15,770 nucleotides of DNA from Deltaproteobacteria bacterium (GCA_018644785.1 JABGPV010000107.1:1-15770), one strand, 5' to 3'. Shown: positions 1-8,741, numbered from the stretch's first letter. Numbers and translations are program-made. Notes: generated from the letters alone by a model not told the origin.

Positions 1-2
1 TC

Positions 3-1424
3 TCGGAGGAATTCCGCATTCCTTTCATCTTGAGACCCGCCATTCGCGTCTGCCATGCCCGGCAAAACCTTTCCTGGGACACACTTAAAGCCAAACATAT
101 TAAATATGGGGCCCGAAAAGCCTCATTTGAAAAGGATCCGGGCCGCTGGGCTGCAACCCCCCGGTTCCGGTTTATCCTCCATGGGGAACTGAACAAAAAA
201 CTGGATGCCATCGGAGAGCGGTTCTCCGCCCTGTCCCACATCAATTACCACAATCTGGATGAGGGAAAACAGTACCCACTGGGAATCATCGCGGGTGGCG
301 TACCGTTCGCCGCCATCAATGACATCCTGAAAGATGAAAAAAGAGACGATATCCCCCTGTTAAAACTGGGCGCCCCCTACCCGCTTCCCAAACGCCTGAC
401 CGACGAATTCATGGGGGCCTGCGAAAAAGTATTGGTGTTGGAGGAAACCGACACCCTCATCGAATACCTGCTGGGAGACAACCGGAAAGTTCTGGGTCGC
501 ATCTCGGGGCACGTCCCCTCCCAGGGGGAACTGCTGCCAAAGGTTATTTTTGATTGTCTGGGAAAGATCCTTAAAGAACTGAAGCTTGAACCTTTCAACC
601 GTAGAGAGAATTACGGGATAAACCAACTGGTCCAGAGCCTGGAACTGCCCATTCGAAAACCGACCCTCTGTGCGGGATGCCCCCACCGCGCCAGCTTTTT
701 CACCATCCGAAAAACCCGGCCCAAGACCATCTTTACCTCCGACATCGGCTGCTATACCCTGGGGCTTAACCTGGGGGCCGTGGACACGGTGCTGGACATG
801 GGCGCCGCCATCACCATGGCATCAGGTTTTTATCATGCCTACAAACAGGATGGTGTTGACCAACCGGTGGTGGCCACCATCGGCGACTCCACCTTTTACC
901 ATTCGGGCACGGCGGGGCTCTTAAACGCCGTTTACAATGACGCCCGGTTCATCCTGGTCATTCTGGATAATCTCATCACCGCCATGACCGGCATGCAACC
1001 CACCCCCGGCATCGGTATCCGGGCCGACGGCAGCAAAGGAAAAGCCATCCCCCTGGAACGGGTGGTCAAGGGATGCGGCATCGATTTCATCGAAGAAGTG
1101 GACCCCTACGATACCAAGGCCATGGGCGCCCTCATGAAACAGGCGACCCAGTACGTGGAATCCCCCGATGGCGGCATTGCGGTCATTATCGCCCGGCACC
1201 CTTGTGTCATCGCTTACCGGGCGGAAGCGGTTCCCGAACGCATACCAGTGGAAGTTACCGATGACTGTACCGAATGCAATTTCTGCCATGACCGGTTTGA
1301 ATGCCCCGCCCTGTACAAAGATGAAAGCTTAGGCCGGACCGACATCAACCAGGCCCTGTGCGTCCAATGCGGCGTCTGCCTGCAAGTCTGCCCCACGGGA
1401 GCCATTGTGGCAACTGAGGAATGA
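3..1424 (+). CDS. iorA: Indolepyruvate:ferredoxin oxidoreductase, alpha subunit (5' end outside window)
   Basis: This is the C-terminal ~473 residues of IorA, the thiamine-diphosphate subunit that oxidatively decarboxylates aryl pyruvates (indolepyruvate, phenylpyruvate) to aryl-acetyl-CoA and passes electrons to ferredoxin in the cytoplasm. The frame is open to the first full codon at position 3, so the true start lies upstream; the family is usually about 600 residues. Visible signs are a GCPHR motif, a TPP/Mg motif (GDSTFYHSG near 883, with the ILDN stretch after it), and a C-terminal 2[4Fe-4S] ferredoxin domain with C-x2-C-x2-C-x5-CP (CTECNFC, from about 1266) and C-x2-C-x2-C-x3-CP (CVQCGVC, from about 1359). 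It lies 27 bp upstream of iorB, so the two are surely co-transcribed. I am confident of the family; the exact aryl pyruvate used is not shown by the sequence. Confidence 0.93.
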   Translation, partial: SEEFRIPFILRPAIRVCHARQNLSWDTLKAKHIKYGARKASFEKDPGRWAATPRFRFILHGELNKKLDAIGERFSALSHINYHNLDEGKQYPLGIIAGGVPFAAINDILKDEKRDDIPLLKLGAPYPLPKRLTDEFMGACEKVLVLEETDTLIEYLLGDNRKVLGRISGHVPSQGELLPKVIFDCLGKILKELKLEPFNRRENYGINQLVQSLELPIRKPTLCAGCPHRASFFTIRKTRPKTIFTSDIGCYTLGLNLGAVDTVLDMGAAITMASGFYHAYKQDGVDQPVVATIGDSTFYHSGTAGLLNAVYNDARFILVILDNLITAMTGMQPTPGIGIRADGSKGKAIPLERVVKGCGIDFIEEVDPYDTKAMGALMKQATQYVESPDGGIAVIIARHPCVIAYRAEAVPERIPVEVTDDCTECNFCHDRFECPALYKDESLGRTDINQALCVQCGVCLQVCPTGAIVATEE

Positions 1425-1451
1425 AAACAGCATCAATATGAGAGGAATATA

Positions 1452-2000
1452 ATGGAAAACGTAAACATGATATTCTGTGGTCTGGGTGGGCAGGGGATCC
1501 TTTTCATGACCAAAATTTTTGCCCGGGCCGCCCTTGATAAAGGACTGCAGACCCTGGGGGCCGAAACCCACGGTATGGCCCAGAGGGGCGGATCGGTGGT
1601 GTCCCATCTCAAGCTGGGAACAGCATCCAGCAGCCTGGTACGAGAACAGACCGCCGGTTTTCTGCTGGCCCTGGAAGAAAATGAAGCCTATCGCAATCTG
1701 CCTTTTCTGGCCCCTGGTGGACGCCTTTACGTGAACGCGGAAGCAAATGAGTTCCCCAGGAAAGACGTCATCCCGTATATGGAAAAACAGGGGATCAGCA
1801 CCCATGCCTTCCCTGCCCAGAAAACAGCTATGGCACTGGGGAACCCCATGTCCACCAATCTGGCGTTGATGGGTTTCTTTGCTGCCTCTGAAGACGAACC
1901 CTTTACCCATGATGAATTGCGTCAAACCATCATCAGCGTTAGCCCCGACCGTTTCAGGGAAAACAACCTCAAGATCTTTGATGCGGGATTGGGTTCCTAG
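1452..2000 (+). CDS. iorB: Indolepyruvate:ferredoxin oxidoreductase, beta subunit
   Basis: This 182-residue protein is the small IorB subunit, the gamma-type domain of the 2-oxoacid:ferredoxin oxidoreductase family that binds CoA and completes the IorAB enzyme. The N-terminus shows the family motif GLGGQGILF, followed by the AETHGMAQRGGSV segment typical of IorB and related KorC/PorG proteins. The start is an ATG with an AGAGGAA ribosome site a few bases upstream, and length matches the family. It follows iorA and ends 102 bp before the 3' end of the opposite-strand operon, so it is the last gene of its own transcript. In amino-acid fermenting or aromatic-degrading anaerobes IorAB funnels aromatic amino acids to aryl-acetyl-CoA; whether it is linked to the neighbouring operon is not shown. 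Confidence 0.93.
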   Translation: MENVNMIFCGLGGQGILFMTKIFARAALDKGLQTLGAETHGMAQRGGSVVSHLKLGTASSSLVREQTAGFLLALEENEAYRNLPFLAPGGRLYVNAEANEFPRKDVIPYMEKQGISTHAFPAQKTAMALGNPMSTNLALMGFFAASEDEPFTHDELRQTIISVSPDRFRENNLKIFDAGLGS

Positions 2001-2102
2001 GGCTGACTCAACAATAAATTCGCAGAATAGACGCTCAGATTTAGGTCGGATGGGGTTCCCTCTCCTCCTGCTGGATCTGGATTTTGATTCCGGTCCCGAG
2101 CG
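2001..2102. other. Convergent intergenic gap between iorB and the radical SAM operon
   Basis: Both transcripts end here, so terminators are expected. I see no clean GC hairpin followed by a T-run on either strand; the best pairing (GTCGGA near 2045 with TCCGGT near 2090) needs wobble pairs and a long loop. No gene is seen. Confidence 0.5.
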
Positions 2103-3251
2103 TTATGATTCAAAATATTTTTCAAGCCCCATGTGCCGGTGCAGGCTCAAAAATACATCCTTTCTCTCTTTCAACAGTATGAAAAGATATTTGAGCCCCT
2201 CGTATGGGAGGGCATAGCGCTCAAGTCCGGGTTCCGTACATTGCCGACATTCGGGGTAGTCGCCGATCCTCCGGCGCATTTGAGACGCAATGTCCGATCG
2301 GAAAAGATCACTCACGGAGCTCTCCTCTATATTGCCGGGACTGCTGTCGATCAAGGGACACAATAACAGCTGGCCCCTGCTTCGTACAAAAAAATAGTTG
2401 AAGCCGCATGTACAGGGTTTTTTCATAACGCCTGTTTGGAAATACCGAACCAGGGCCTCGGCATGAAAGCTCCAGCGGAAAAGATCGGTTCTGAAAAAAT
2501 CCATCACCTTTTGTTTCATCTCCTCGGTAAATACCAGATCAGCGGCCCGGTCCGGGTTCAAGTAGCGCGCCCGGGTAATAATACAGGGAGAGATGATAGC
2601 AAACAGGTCGTTTTCATTTGCGTATCGGGAGATGGCCGCCAACGCATCAACGTTTATGGGCAAAATCGTTGTTTTCAAACCGATAATCAGGTTCGGATAT
2701 CGCTCCCGCAATTCTTTTAACCCTTGAATGGTTTCATTGGCCTTTTTCCACGCGTCCCGGTAGTTCCTCACTTTGTCATGGATATCCCCGATGCCGTCCA
2801 TTGCGCACACCACCACCAGGTCCATCCGGACTGTTTTCAGATCTTTGAGGATGGTTTCGGTTGCATCCAGCACGCGCTCGGTCAACAGACCGTTGGTGGT
2901 CACGGCGATGCTTTTGAGTTTTCCGAGATTTTCCTTTTTCAAACGACAAATCTCCCTAAAAAGCTCGGTCAGGTCTTTTCGCAGGAAGGGCTCGCCGCCG
3001 GTAATATCCAGTTCTCTCAGATCGGAAAGCAGATCCGAAGAGAGGAGATTGATCCATTGGGCCAAAGGCAGATCCTTCACATGGCTGGGAATCCTCCAGA
3101 TGTTGCACATGATGCATTTTGCAATGCAATGATGCGTGATCTCAAGGCTTATAGCCTGCGGTTTTCCGGGATGTCCGGTTCGTTTGAGATATTGAAAGCG
3201 GAGGCCGTTCAATGCGAGCCGCCCGGCAAGCTTAATAACAGTGCCACTCAT
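2103..3251 (-). CDS. Radical SAM protein with reduced SPASM/Twitch-like C-terminus
   Basis: A 382-residue radical SAM enzyme that reductively cleaves S-adenosylmethionine with a [4Fe-4S] cluster held by C42-x3-C46-x2-C49 (CIAKCIMC), followed by the ITGGEPFLR SAM-binding segment. The C-terminal part keeps C280, C282, C298 and the pair C335-x2-C338, fewer cysteines than a full SPASM domain, so it probably holds one auxiliary cluster. I chose the ATG at 3251 because a perfect AGGAGG lies six bases upstream; an in-frame TTG at 3272 would place that ribosome site inside the gene. It is the last gene of the operon, about 100 bp after the preceding radical SAM gene and with its own strong ribosome site. 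The substrate is not recognisable. A late modification of the operon's peptide cofactor, or action on a lipid or glycan, are guesses. Confidence 0.82.
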   Translation of the reverse strand: MSGTVIKLAGRLALNGLRFQYLKRTGHPGKPQAISLEITHHCIAKCIMCNIWRIPSHVKDLPLAQWINLLSSDLLSDLRELDITGGEPFLRKDLTELFREICRLKKENLGKLKSIAVTTNGLLTERVLDATETILKDLKTVRMDLVVVCAMDGIGDIHDKVRNYRDAWKKANETIQGLKELRERYPNLIIGLKTTILPINVDALAAISRYANENDLFAIISPCIITRARYLNPDRAADLVFTEEMKQKVMDFFRTDLFRWSFHAEALVRYFQTGVMKKPCTCGFNYFFVRSRGQLLLCPLIDSSPGNIEESSVSDLFRSDIASQMRRRIGDYPECRQCTEPGLERYALPYEGLKYLFILLKERKDVFLSLHRHMGLEKYFES

Positions 3252-3257
3252 GGGATC

Positions 3258-3263
3258 CCTCCT
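3258..3263 (-). promoter_or_regulatory. Strong ribosome binding site deciding the start of the last radical SAM gene
   Basis: A perfect AGGAGG sits six bases upstream of the ATG at 3251. It is the strongest Shine-Dalgarno in the operon and supports the ATG over the in-frame TTG 21 bases further upstream. Confidence 0.75.
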
Positions 3264-3353
3264 ATATTTCAACGGGTCTTTCCATATTTGACGAAGAACT
3301 CCAGAATCAAATATGCCGATATCGCCGACAGCATGGACCCGTTCCGTATGGCC

Positions 3354-4460
3354 TCACTTAGGCTCCCACTCGTACACGGCTTTCCTCAAGGCGCACCGGT
3401 CTTCCACGCTCATGAAATCCCCTGTCGTCGCATGGGCCCGGCCCATGCAGCCCCCGGCACAATGTTGTTTTCCCGAACAGGCTTTGCACGGCTCAAGTTC
3501 AACGGATCGCCGCCGATTCAAAGCGGGAAGACCGGACCAGAGGGAGACGGCTTTCGTCAACAATGCTTCCAGGGGTTCTTCATGTGCGTTTTGGACGGCC
3601 AGATGCGTTGCCGGAAGCATAATACAGGGATAGAGAACACCGTCGGCCGTCACATAGGGCATTTCAAAGCAGGCGCAGTTTTCCGAAGCGGAATCGGCTT
3701 TTCCGAACCACCATTCCAGACACGCGATATTGGCCATTTTGTGATACCGTTTCCTGAACGCGTTATCCCGATGATAAAAGTCGAGTAACGCCCGGTACTG
3801 ATCCGGAGTGGGCAGCTGCAGGTCTCGAGTTCGCCCTGCCCTACCCGCCTGAACCAATGTACCGCTCAGCAGGCGACCGACCCCAATATCATCCAGACGT
3901 TTAAGCAAGCGTGGCAGCTCATCGCAATTGCTGTGGGTTTCAGTAAATGCTACAACCGTTTGCCCACCCAGCCCCGCCGCCGCCAACCGTTCAAGTCCCC
4001 GGAACGCGCGCTTAAAATTCCCCCTGCCCCGCATACGATCATGGGTCCGTGATGTGGCCCCTTCCAGGCTGACCTGAATAATCAGTTCTTTCTCAGTGAT
4101 AGCCGCCAGGTGTTTCACATCTTTTTCGGTCAGGAGGGTGGCATTGGTCTGAAGGCGCACCCGTTTTAACCCCTCCTGCCGGCAGGAGAACCGCAAAACC
4201 TCCAGCCAATCCGGATGCGTCAGGGGTTCTCCGCCGGTGAGGCAGACTTCCTCGAGGCCCAGACCGCTGAATCCCGTGATCAGCCGCTTGAGGACTTGGA
4301 CGGGAACCGGAAGAAACACCTCATGAGAGAGGCTCTCGGGCCAACAGTGCCGGCACTTGAGGTTGCACCCGTTGGTGATCATGAGGGTCAGCACTTTGGG
4401 CGGTTTAAGGCCCGCTTTTCTTATGCCGCCAAGGAGGTGCTCTCGTGTTGATGGATTCAT
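3354..4460 (-). CDS. Radical SAM/SPASM domain protein (peptide-maturase type)
   Basis: A 368-residue radical SAM enzyme with a complete SPASM domain, the architecture of enzymes that modify ribosomal peptides or proteins. The SAM cluster motif is C32-x3-C36-x2-C39 (CNLKCRHC), followed by LTGGEPLTHPDW. The SPASM cysteines are C264, C279 and then C325-x2-C328-x5-C334-x3-C338 with a last C356, enough for two auxiliary [4Fe-4S] clusters. Start choice: an in-frame TTG at 4469 overlaps the previous stop by four bases, but the ATG at 4460 has a better-spaced purine tract, so I prefer it; the difference is three residues. Its place after the MftF-like glycosyltransferase suggests a second maturation step on the same peptide, or a peptide of its own. 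It is clearly diverged from the MftC-like protein at the head of the operon. Confidence 0.83.
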   Translation of the reverse strand: MNPSTREHLLGGIRKAGLKPPKVLTLMITNGCNLKCRHCWPESLSHEVFLPVPVQVLKRLITGFSGLGLEEVCLTGGEPLTHPDWLEVLRFSCRQEGLKRVRLQTNATLLTEKDVKHLAAITEKELIIQVSLEGATSRTHDRMRGRGNFKRAFRGLERLAAAGLGGQTVVAFTETHSNCDELPRLLKRLDDIGVGRLLSGTLVQAGRAGRTRDLQLPTPDQYRALLDFYHRDNAFRKRYHKMANIACLEWWFGKADSASENCACFEMPYVTADGVLYPCIMLPATHLAVQNAHEEPLEALLTKAVSLWSGLPALNRRRSVELEPCKACSGKQHCAGGCMGRAHATTGDFMSVEDRCALRKAVYEWEPK

Positions 4461-4465
4461 ATGGG

Positions 4466-5962
4466 TCAAACTTTCCCGGATAATGCTGACCAGACCACCT
4501 TTGGATTAACCGATCCGAAAGCGCGCTGCTTAATGCACCCCCACCACACACCCGATTGGTAGGAAACCTGGTCCAGGGTGAAGTAGAACAGAAACGAAAA
4601 AGGGTTCAATCTAGGTTTTTTGATAATATAGTCCACCATGCCAACCAGCAGGTGCATGGCAAAAATGATGATTGAACCCGTCGGAAAAACGGGAAAGAAC
4701 AACATCGCCCAGATTAAGTAATATCGGGACGCAAAAGCGCATAGGTGGTAGAAATGGGCAAAATAGCCCCTTAAAACCGCGAGAAAAATGGAAATAACAC
4801 CCACCGGCATGCCCTTTTTTCGAATCATACGCCACCTGTTCAAGGTATCCCAAATGGCAATGACGCCGCACAGGATCAATAACGGTAAGCAGGCCGTCGC
4901 CATTGTAATTACTCCCGCAGTCAGAAAAAGAGAGCCCGCCACGGGAAAGACCATTTTCTTGCTTCTTTTTGGGTGCAGTTTCTGAAGCAGGGACTCACTG
5001 GTACCGTACTCAAAACGTCTTTTGCAAAAAGGGAGCAGCCGGTTTCGGTGCTTATGCAGAACCCTGCCCACCGGTTGAAACGCCACCTGGAACCCCTGAT
5101 CCTGGATTCGCCAGCAGAGATCCACATCCTCCCCCACCACCAGTTCTTCCCTGAACCCACCGATTGATCGAAATACATTCCGCTTCACCAGAAGATTGCA
5201 GGAGGGAACGTAAAAGGCTGTATCTGTTTTTTGGGAGCGCATGCCGTGCTGCCCCATAATCAGAGAGGAGTTAACCGCCTCATAGCGATCGAGTCCTGAT
5301 CGGTTGAAATAGGAATCCACAAGACCGCCCACGGCCCCCATGGAAGCAGACCGGAAGGTGGGCAACAGCTCTTTCAGCCAGAGCGAGTCCACCAGGCAAT
5401 CGGAATCCACGAAGGCCAGGATATCCCCTGAGGTTTTCTCGGCTGCCAAATTTCGGCAGTACGGGGCTTGTCTGTTATTTTTCAGGCGAATTAGACGGAC
5501 TGAAAATCGGGAGACAATTTCCGGTGTGTGATCCGTTGAAGCATCATCCACAACGATGGTTTCAAGACGGTCTGCGGGGTAGTCCAGTCCTTCCAGAGAT
5601 TTGAGGCATTCTTCAATCTCACCGGGGCGGTTGTGAACGGGGACTATAATGGATACCATGGGAAATTCAAGAAGTGCCGGGATGCCCCGCTGCTCCAGAA
5701 AGCCTTTCAGCACCAGATCGTTCAACAGATTCTCCACCGGGCCGGCATCCACGTTTTCAATTAAAGAGAGTATCTGCTGAAAGGCCGTGAAATGGTTTCC
5801 CTTCAAGGCATCGATGACGCCCATCCAGGCCGGGTGAAGGGTGAGGGTCTTGAGGGGAAAGGCAAGAACAAGTACAATCCTGCCATTTTTTTCATGGCGG
5901 GAAACGCTCCTCGCCAGACGGTAGCCGAGGGGCCATGAAGGTTCGAGAGGTTCTTGGTTCAA
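4466..5962 (-). CDS. mftF: Mycofactocin-system-like family 2 glycosyltransferase (MftF-like)
   Basis: A 498-residue membrane-associated glycosyltransferase resembling MftF, which adds sugar units to premycofactocin in mycobacteria. Residues 1-95 form a PqqD/MftB-like region (GYRLARSV... then a helical part ending near GFLEQRG), the fold that binds leader peptides. Residues 102-300 are a GT-A family 2 domain: VSIIVPVHNR, VVDDAST, the metal-binding FVDSD at 184-188, and GEDVDLCWRIQDQG as the acceptor/ED motif. The C-terminal third has about four hydrophobic segments, so the enzyme should sit in the cytoplasmic membrane. The start is a TTG with GAGGGG about seven bases upstream, four bases after the ETF beta stop; the next start overlaps or closely follows the stop. 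Size and three-part layout match MftF of actinobacteria (about 470 residues). The sugar donor and chain length cannot be read from sequence. Confidence 0.82.
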   Translation of the reverse strand: MNQEPLEPSWPLGYRLARSVSRHEKNGRIVLVLAFPLKTLTLHPAWMGVIDALKGNHFTAFQQILSLIENVDAGPVENLLNDLVLKGFLEQRGIPALLEFPMVSIIVPVHNRPGEIEECLKSLEGLDYPADRLETIVVDDASTDHTPEIVSRFSVRLIRLKNNRQAPYCRNLAAEKTSGDILAFVDSDCLVDSLWLKELLPTFRSASMGAVGGLVDSYFNRSGLDRYEAVNSSLIMGQHGMRSQKTDTAFYVPSCNLLVKRNVFRSIGGFREELVVGEDVDLCWRIQDQGFQVAFQPVGRVLHKHRNRLLPFCKRRFEYGTSESLLQKLHPKRSKKMVFPVAGSLFLTAGVITMATACLPLLILCGVIAIWDTLNRWRMIRKKGMPVGVISIFLAVLRGYFAHFYHLCAFASRYYLIWAMLFFPVFPTGSIIIFAMHLLVGMVDYIIKKPRLNPFSFLFYFTLDQVSYQSGVWWGCIKQRAFGSVNPKVVWSALSGKV

Positions 5963-5966
5963 GAGG

Positions 5967-6839
5967 TCACCCCTCTGGTTCCTTCCGGGTTCCGTTTAAG
6001 AAATCGTTCAATTCAAGAAAAGAGATGAAGCCGTCTACCTGGGAAGAAAGGCTTCCCGTCAGCATCTCTCCCTTTTTTTCGAGGCGGCTGCCGGTGAGCA
6101 GTTCCTTTATCCGATCATGGGCATTAAGTTCACTGTCCGGCGGAGACGGCGCTTTGGGGCGGGGACGGGGCGGACCGATGCGGGTCCGGACGGCTTTGGG
6201 GGGAACCATGTTTTCATCAAACATCAGCTTCTGAACGGGAAGGTTTCGGCTTTTTTCCATTGAATCGTAGGTGGGGACCGGCAACCGAATGGACCCAGCG
6301 TCCACGCTGCACACGGCAGGGAGAAAACATCTGATAATCTCCCGTTTTCCCCGGCCCGCACTCCGCTCCACCAACAGACCCCCTTCCTTCGATGCCCCAT
6401 GAAAATCCCGAACACCGGATACAAAAGGCCGATTCAGATGGCAACCCAACAAGGCGCCCACCTGACCATTTCGGGTGTCCAGGGACTCCTTCCCACAGAG
6501 CACCAGGTCCGCGCCGATTTTGTCAATGGCCTTGGCCAGAAAGGCGGATTTTTGCCACGGGTCCATTTCAGCCGCCATATGGATCTGATAGAGCCCTTCC
6601 GCCCCCAGGGCAAGGCATCGTTTCAGTTCTTTTTCCGCAATGATGGGTCCCAGGGTCAGCAGGCTGATGCGGCCGCCTCCCGCCAGTTCTCCGGCGCGTA
6701 GGGCCGCGCCTACGGCCAGTTCATCATAAGGGTTAATCCGGAACACCGCATCCTCGGGAGAGAGATAATGGCGATTCAGCTCTTTTCCGGTTCTTGCGTA
6801 GGTATGGGCGATCTGCTTGACGCAAACGATTATTCGCAT
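5967..6839 (-). CDS. etfB: Electron transfer flavoprotein, beta subunit
   Basis: A 290-residue ETF beta subunit, which with ETF alpha forms a soluble FAD-containing carrier between dehydrogenases and the membrane. The N-terminus MRIIVCVKQI, the segment NPYDELAVGAALR, GADLVLCGKESLDTRNGQVG and the LPAVCSVDAGSIRLPVPTYDS region before an ETF-type C-terminal arm are diagnostic. It is some 30 residues longer than common ETF beta, with a proline-rich stretch (IGPPRPRPKAPSPP) and a C-terminal extension. I chose the ATG at 6839: GGAAAGG lies six bases upstream and the conserved N-terminus begins exactly there, while the frame stays open upstream into the neighbouring gene without ETF similarity. It is separated from its etfA partner by two genes, an unusual order, and is followed within four bases by the glycosyltransferase. 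Confidence 0.92.
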   Translation of the reverse strand: MRIIVCVKQIAHTYARTGKELNRHYLSPEDAVFRINPYDELAVGAALRAGELAGGGRISLLTLGPIIAEKELKRCLALGAEGLYQIHMAAEMDPWQKSAFLAKAIDKIGADLVLCGKESLDTRNGQVGALLGCHLNRPFVSGVRDFHGASKEGGLLVERSAGRGKREIIRCFLPAVCSVDAGSIRLPVPTYDSMEKSRNLPVQKLMFDENMVPPKAVRTRIGPPRPRPKAPSPPDSELNAHDRIKELLTGSRLEKKGEMLTGSLSSQVDGFISFLELNDFLNGTRKEPEG

Positions 6840-6856
6840 GACATGCCTTTCCGCCA

Positions 6857-8740
6857 TCAGTAAACCCGCTCCAGGGCCGAATCGATAATCTCTATCAGGT
6901 CCATGACCCGGGGCGGTTTCTCCATCTCCAGGGCGTTGATCCCGTCCTCCAGCATGGTCAGACAATAGGGGCACGCCGTTCCCACCAGGTTCACCCCCGC
7001 TTCCGCCACGTCTTGGGCGCGAAGTTGGTTTATACTCTCCCCAATGCTTTCATGGAGCCACATGCGGCCGCCTCCGCCGCCGCAACAAAGGGCGTTTTCG
7101 CGGTTTCGTTTCAGTTCCCGAAGTTCAATGCCGGGAACGCTCACAGCCGCTTCCCGCAATGCATCGTATATGCCGTTAACCCGCCCCAGGTAACAGGGAT
7201 CATGGATGGCCATACGCATGTTTTCAGGATACTTCAGGGAGATCTTCCGTTTTTTGATCAACTCCAGCACAAAGGGAATCCCATGAATCACCTCGAAATC
7301 GCCGTGATATTCGTTCTTGAGGGTATTATATCCGTGAGGGCAGAGACAGACAATCTTACGAATATGATATTTTCTAAAAGCGGCCACATTTTTTTTTCGA
7401 AGGGAGCGAAACAGGGTTTCATCCCCCAGCCGCCTGGCCCCATCGCCGCAGCACGATTCTTCCCGGCCCAGGATGCCGAAACGAACGCCGGCCGCCTGAA
7501 GAATCCGCACCATGGCGCCATAGGTCTCCCGGTATCGGGGGTGAAAGGCGCCGGAGCATCCCACCCATAAAAGGATTTCCGCATTCAGCCCTTCCTCGGA
7601 TATATGGGGGACCCCCAGGTGCATGGCCCAGTCTTCCCGGTGGGCCGGTCCCCGACCGTTCACATCCCCGTAGATTTCCAAATTTCGCATCATGTCTTTT
7701 GCCGCCTCGGGTAGAAGGCCCTCCCCCATGACTTTAGCGCGTCTTAAGTCCATGAGTTTGTCCATGGGGCTCGCATATACCGGGCATCTGTCCACACAGG
7801 CCATACAGGTGGTACAGGCCCACAGGGCATCGGAGGAAACGCTTTTTTTAAGGGTCTCTGAAGGCGATAAACGGACCCGGTCTTGAATCTCCCCCATGAC
7901 CTGGCGGGGGGACAGGGGTTTCCCGGAAATGGCCGCCGGACAGCCTTCGTCGCAACGGCCGCAGGAAACACAAGCCTGAACATCCAAAAGCTGTTTCCAG
8001 GTAAAATCACTGATCGATCGAGCACCCACCACCGGTTCTTCACCTGGCCGGTTCCCCAGGTCCATCTCCCGCAATGCGCCGCGCGGCCGCTTTTGCCGGT
8101 AAACCACATTCAGGCTTCCTGAAATCAGATGGCCCATGAAGGAAAAGGGAAGGATGGCGATAAAAATAAGCAGGGCAAAAAAATGAACCCGAATCATGAT
8201 CTGCATGAGAAGGGGGGAAGGCGGCATGGCCAGCGCCAGCAACCCACCTATGGGGGTGCGCCAAGCCAATGGCGTTTCCATGATCGATAGGCGCGTCCCT
8301 TCAGCAAGCAACCCGCTCAAAACAATCACCAGAAGAAGCGCCACGGGCAGAATCACCCTTCTGGGGCCGGTCCGGGCATCGCTTTTGATCCGCCTCGTAA
8401 GGAAATATAGAAGACCCAAAAGAAGCCCGGCTCCAACCAGGTCGCTCAGCAGGGACAAACACCCTGCAAACAGAAGGGGCAGGGAAAGGCCGAACTGGGG
8501 CAGAATGCCCATTAATAGGGAAAAAAGGAACCCCCAAAACACCAGCAGATGGGCCATGCCCGTCCGGGGATTTTGAAGGATTTTCCCATGGCCCAGCAGG
8601 TAACCCAAAAAGCCTTTCAGATCGCGGCGGCAGGCTTCTTTCCGGCCCATGCGCCATGAGCGCTTTAGCTTCTCAAGGCCTGCCAGAAAAACCATCAGGG
8701 AAATGCCGATCAGGAGCAGATCAAAAGCGGTTAACAGCAA
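6857..8740 (-). CDS. Membrane Fe-S oxidoreductase, DUF224 type (probable ETF:menaquinone oxidoreductase)
   Basis: A ~627-residue integral membrane redox protein. The first ~220 residues contain about six hydrophobic segments with histidines (GMAHLLVFWGF, RVHFFALLIF, FMGHLI) as in NarI-like di-haem b domains. A ferredoxin-like domain follows with CVSCGRCDEGCP and CTTCMACVDRCP for two [4Fe-4S] clusters. The C-terminal half has two heterodisulfide-reductase-type CCG repeats (EESCCGDG with CLCPH, and NALCCGGGGG with TACPYC). This is the architecture of the DUF224 proteins, several of which are shown or proposed to carry electrons from ETF to menaquinone in fatty-acid or aromatic-acid oxidising anaerobes. 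It sits between the cytochrome and etfB, fitting that role. Start: TTG at 8740 with GGAGG seven bases upstream is preferred; the ATG at 8761 overlaps the cytochrome gene and lacks a ribosome site. Direction of electron flow is inferred. Confidence 0.88.
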   Translation of the reverse strand: MLLTAFDLLLIGISLMVFLAGLEKLKRSWRMGRKEACRRDLKGFLGYLLGHGKILQNPRTGMAHLLVFWGFLFSLLMGILPQFGLSLPLLFAGCLSLLSDLVGAGLLLGLLYFLTRRIKSDARTGPRRVILPVALLLVIVLSGLLAEGTRLSIMETPLAWRTPIGGLLALAMPPSPLLMQIMIRVHFFALLIFIAILPFSFMGHLISGSLNVVYRQKRPRGALREMDLGNRPGEEPVVGARSISDFTWKQLLDVQACVSCGRCDEGCPAAISGKPLSPRQVMGEIQDRVRLSPSETLKKSVSSDALWACTTCMACVDRCPVYASPMDKLMDLRRAKVMGEGLLPEAAKDMMRNLEIYGDVNGRGPAHREDWAMHLGVPHISEEGLNAEILLWVGCSGAFHPRYRETYGAMVRILQAAGVRFGILGREESCCGDGARRLGDETLFRSLRKKNVAAFRKYHIRKIVCLCPHGYNTLKNEYHGDFEVIHGIPFVLELIKKRKISLKYPENMRMAIHDPCYLGRVNGIYDALREAAVSVPGIELRELKRNRENALCCGGGGGRMWLHESIGESINQLRAQDVAEAGVNLVGTACPYCLTMLEDGINALEMEKPPRVMDLIEIIDSALERVY

Positions 8741-8741
8741 A

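Noticed and set aside
2001..2102. Rho-independent terminator in the convergent gap
   Set aside because: Only a wobble-paired, long-loop stem with no T-run could be drawn.
2724..3788. 354-codon plus-strand frame spanning the two distal radical SAM genes
   Set aside because: It crosses two real genes and their gap on the opposite strand, lacks a good ribosome site, and has no family-like sequence.
6840..6974. Upstream extension of ETF beta
   Set aside because: The extra 45 residues overlap the 3' end of the membrane Fe-S gene; the conserved MRIIVCVKQI start has its own ribosome site.
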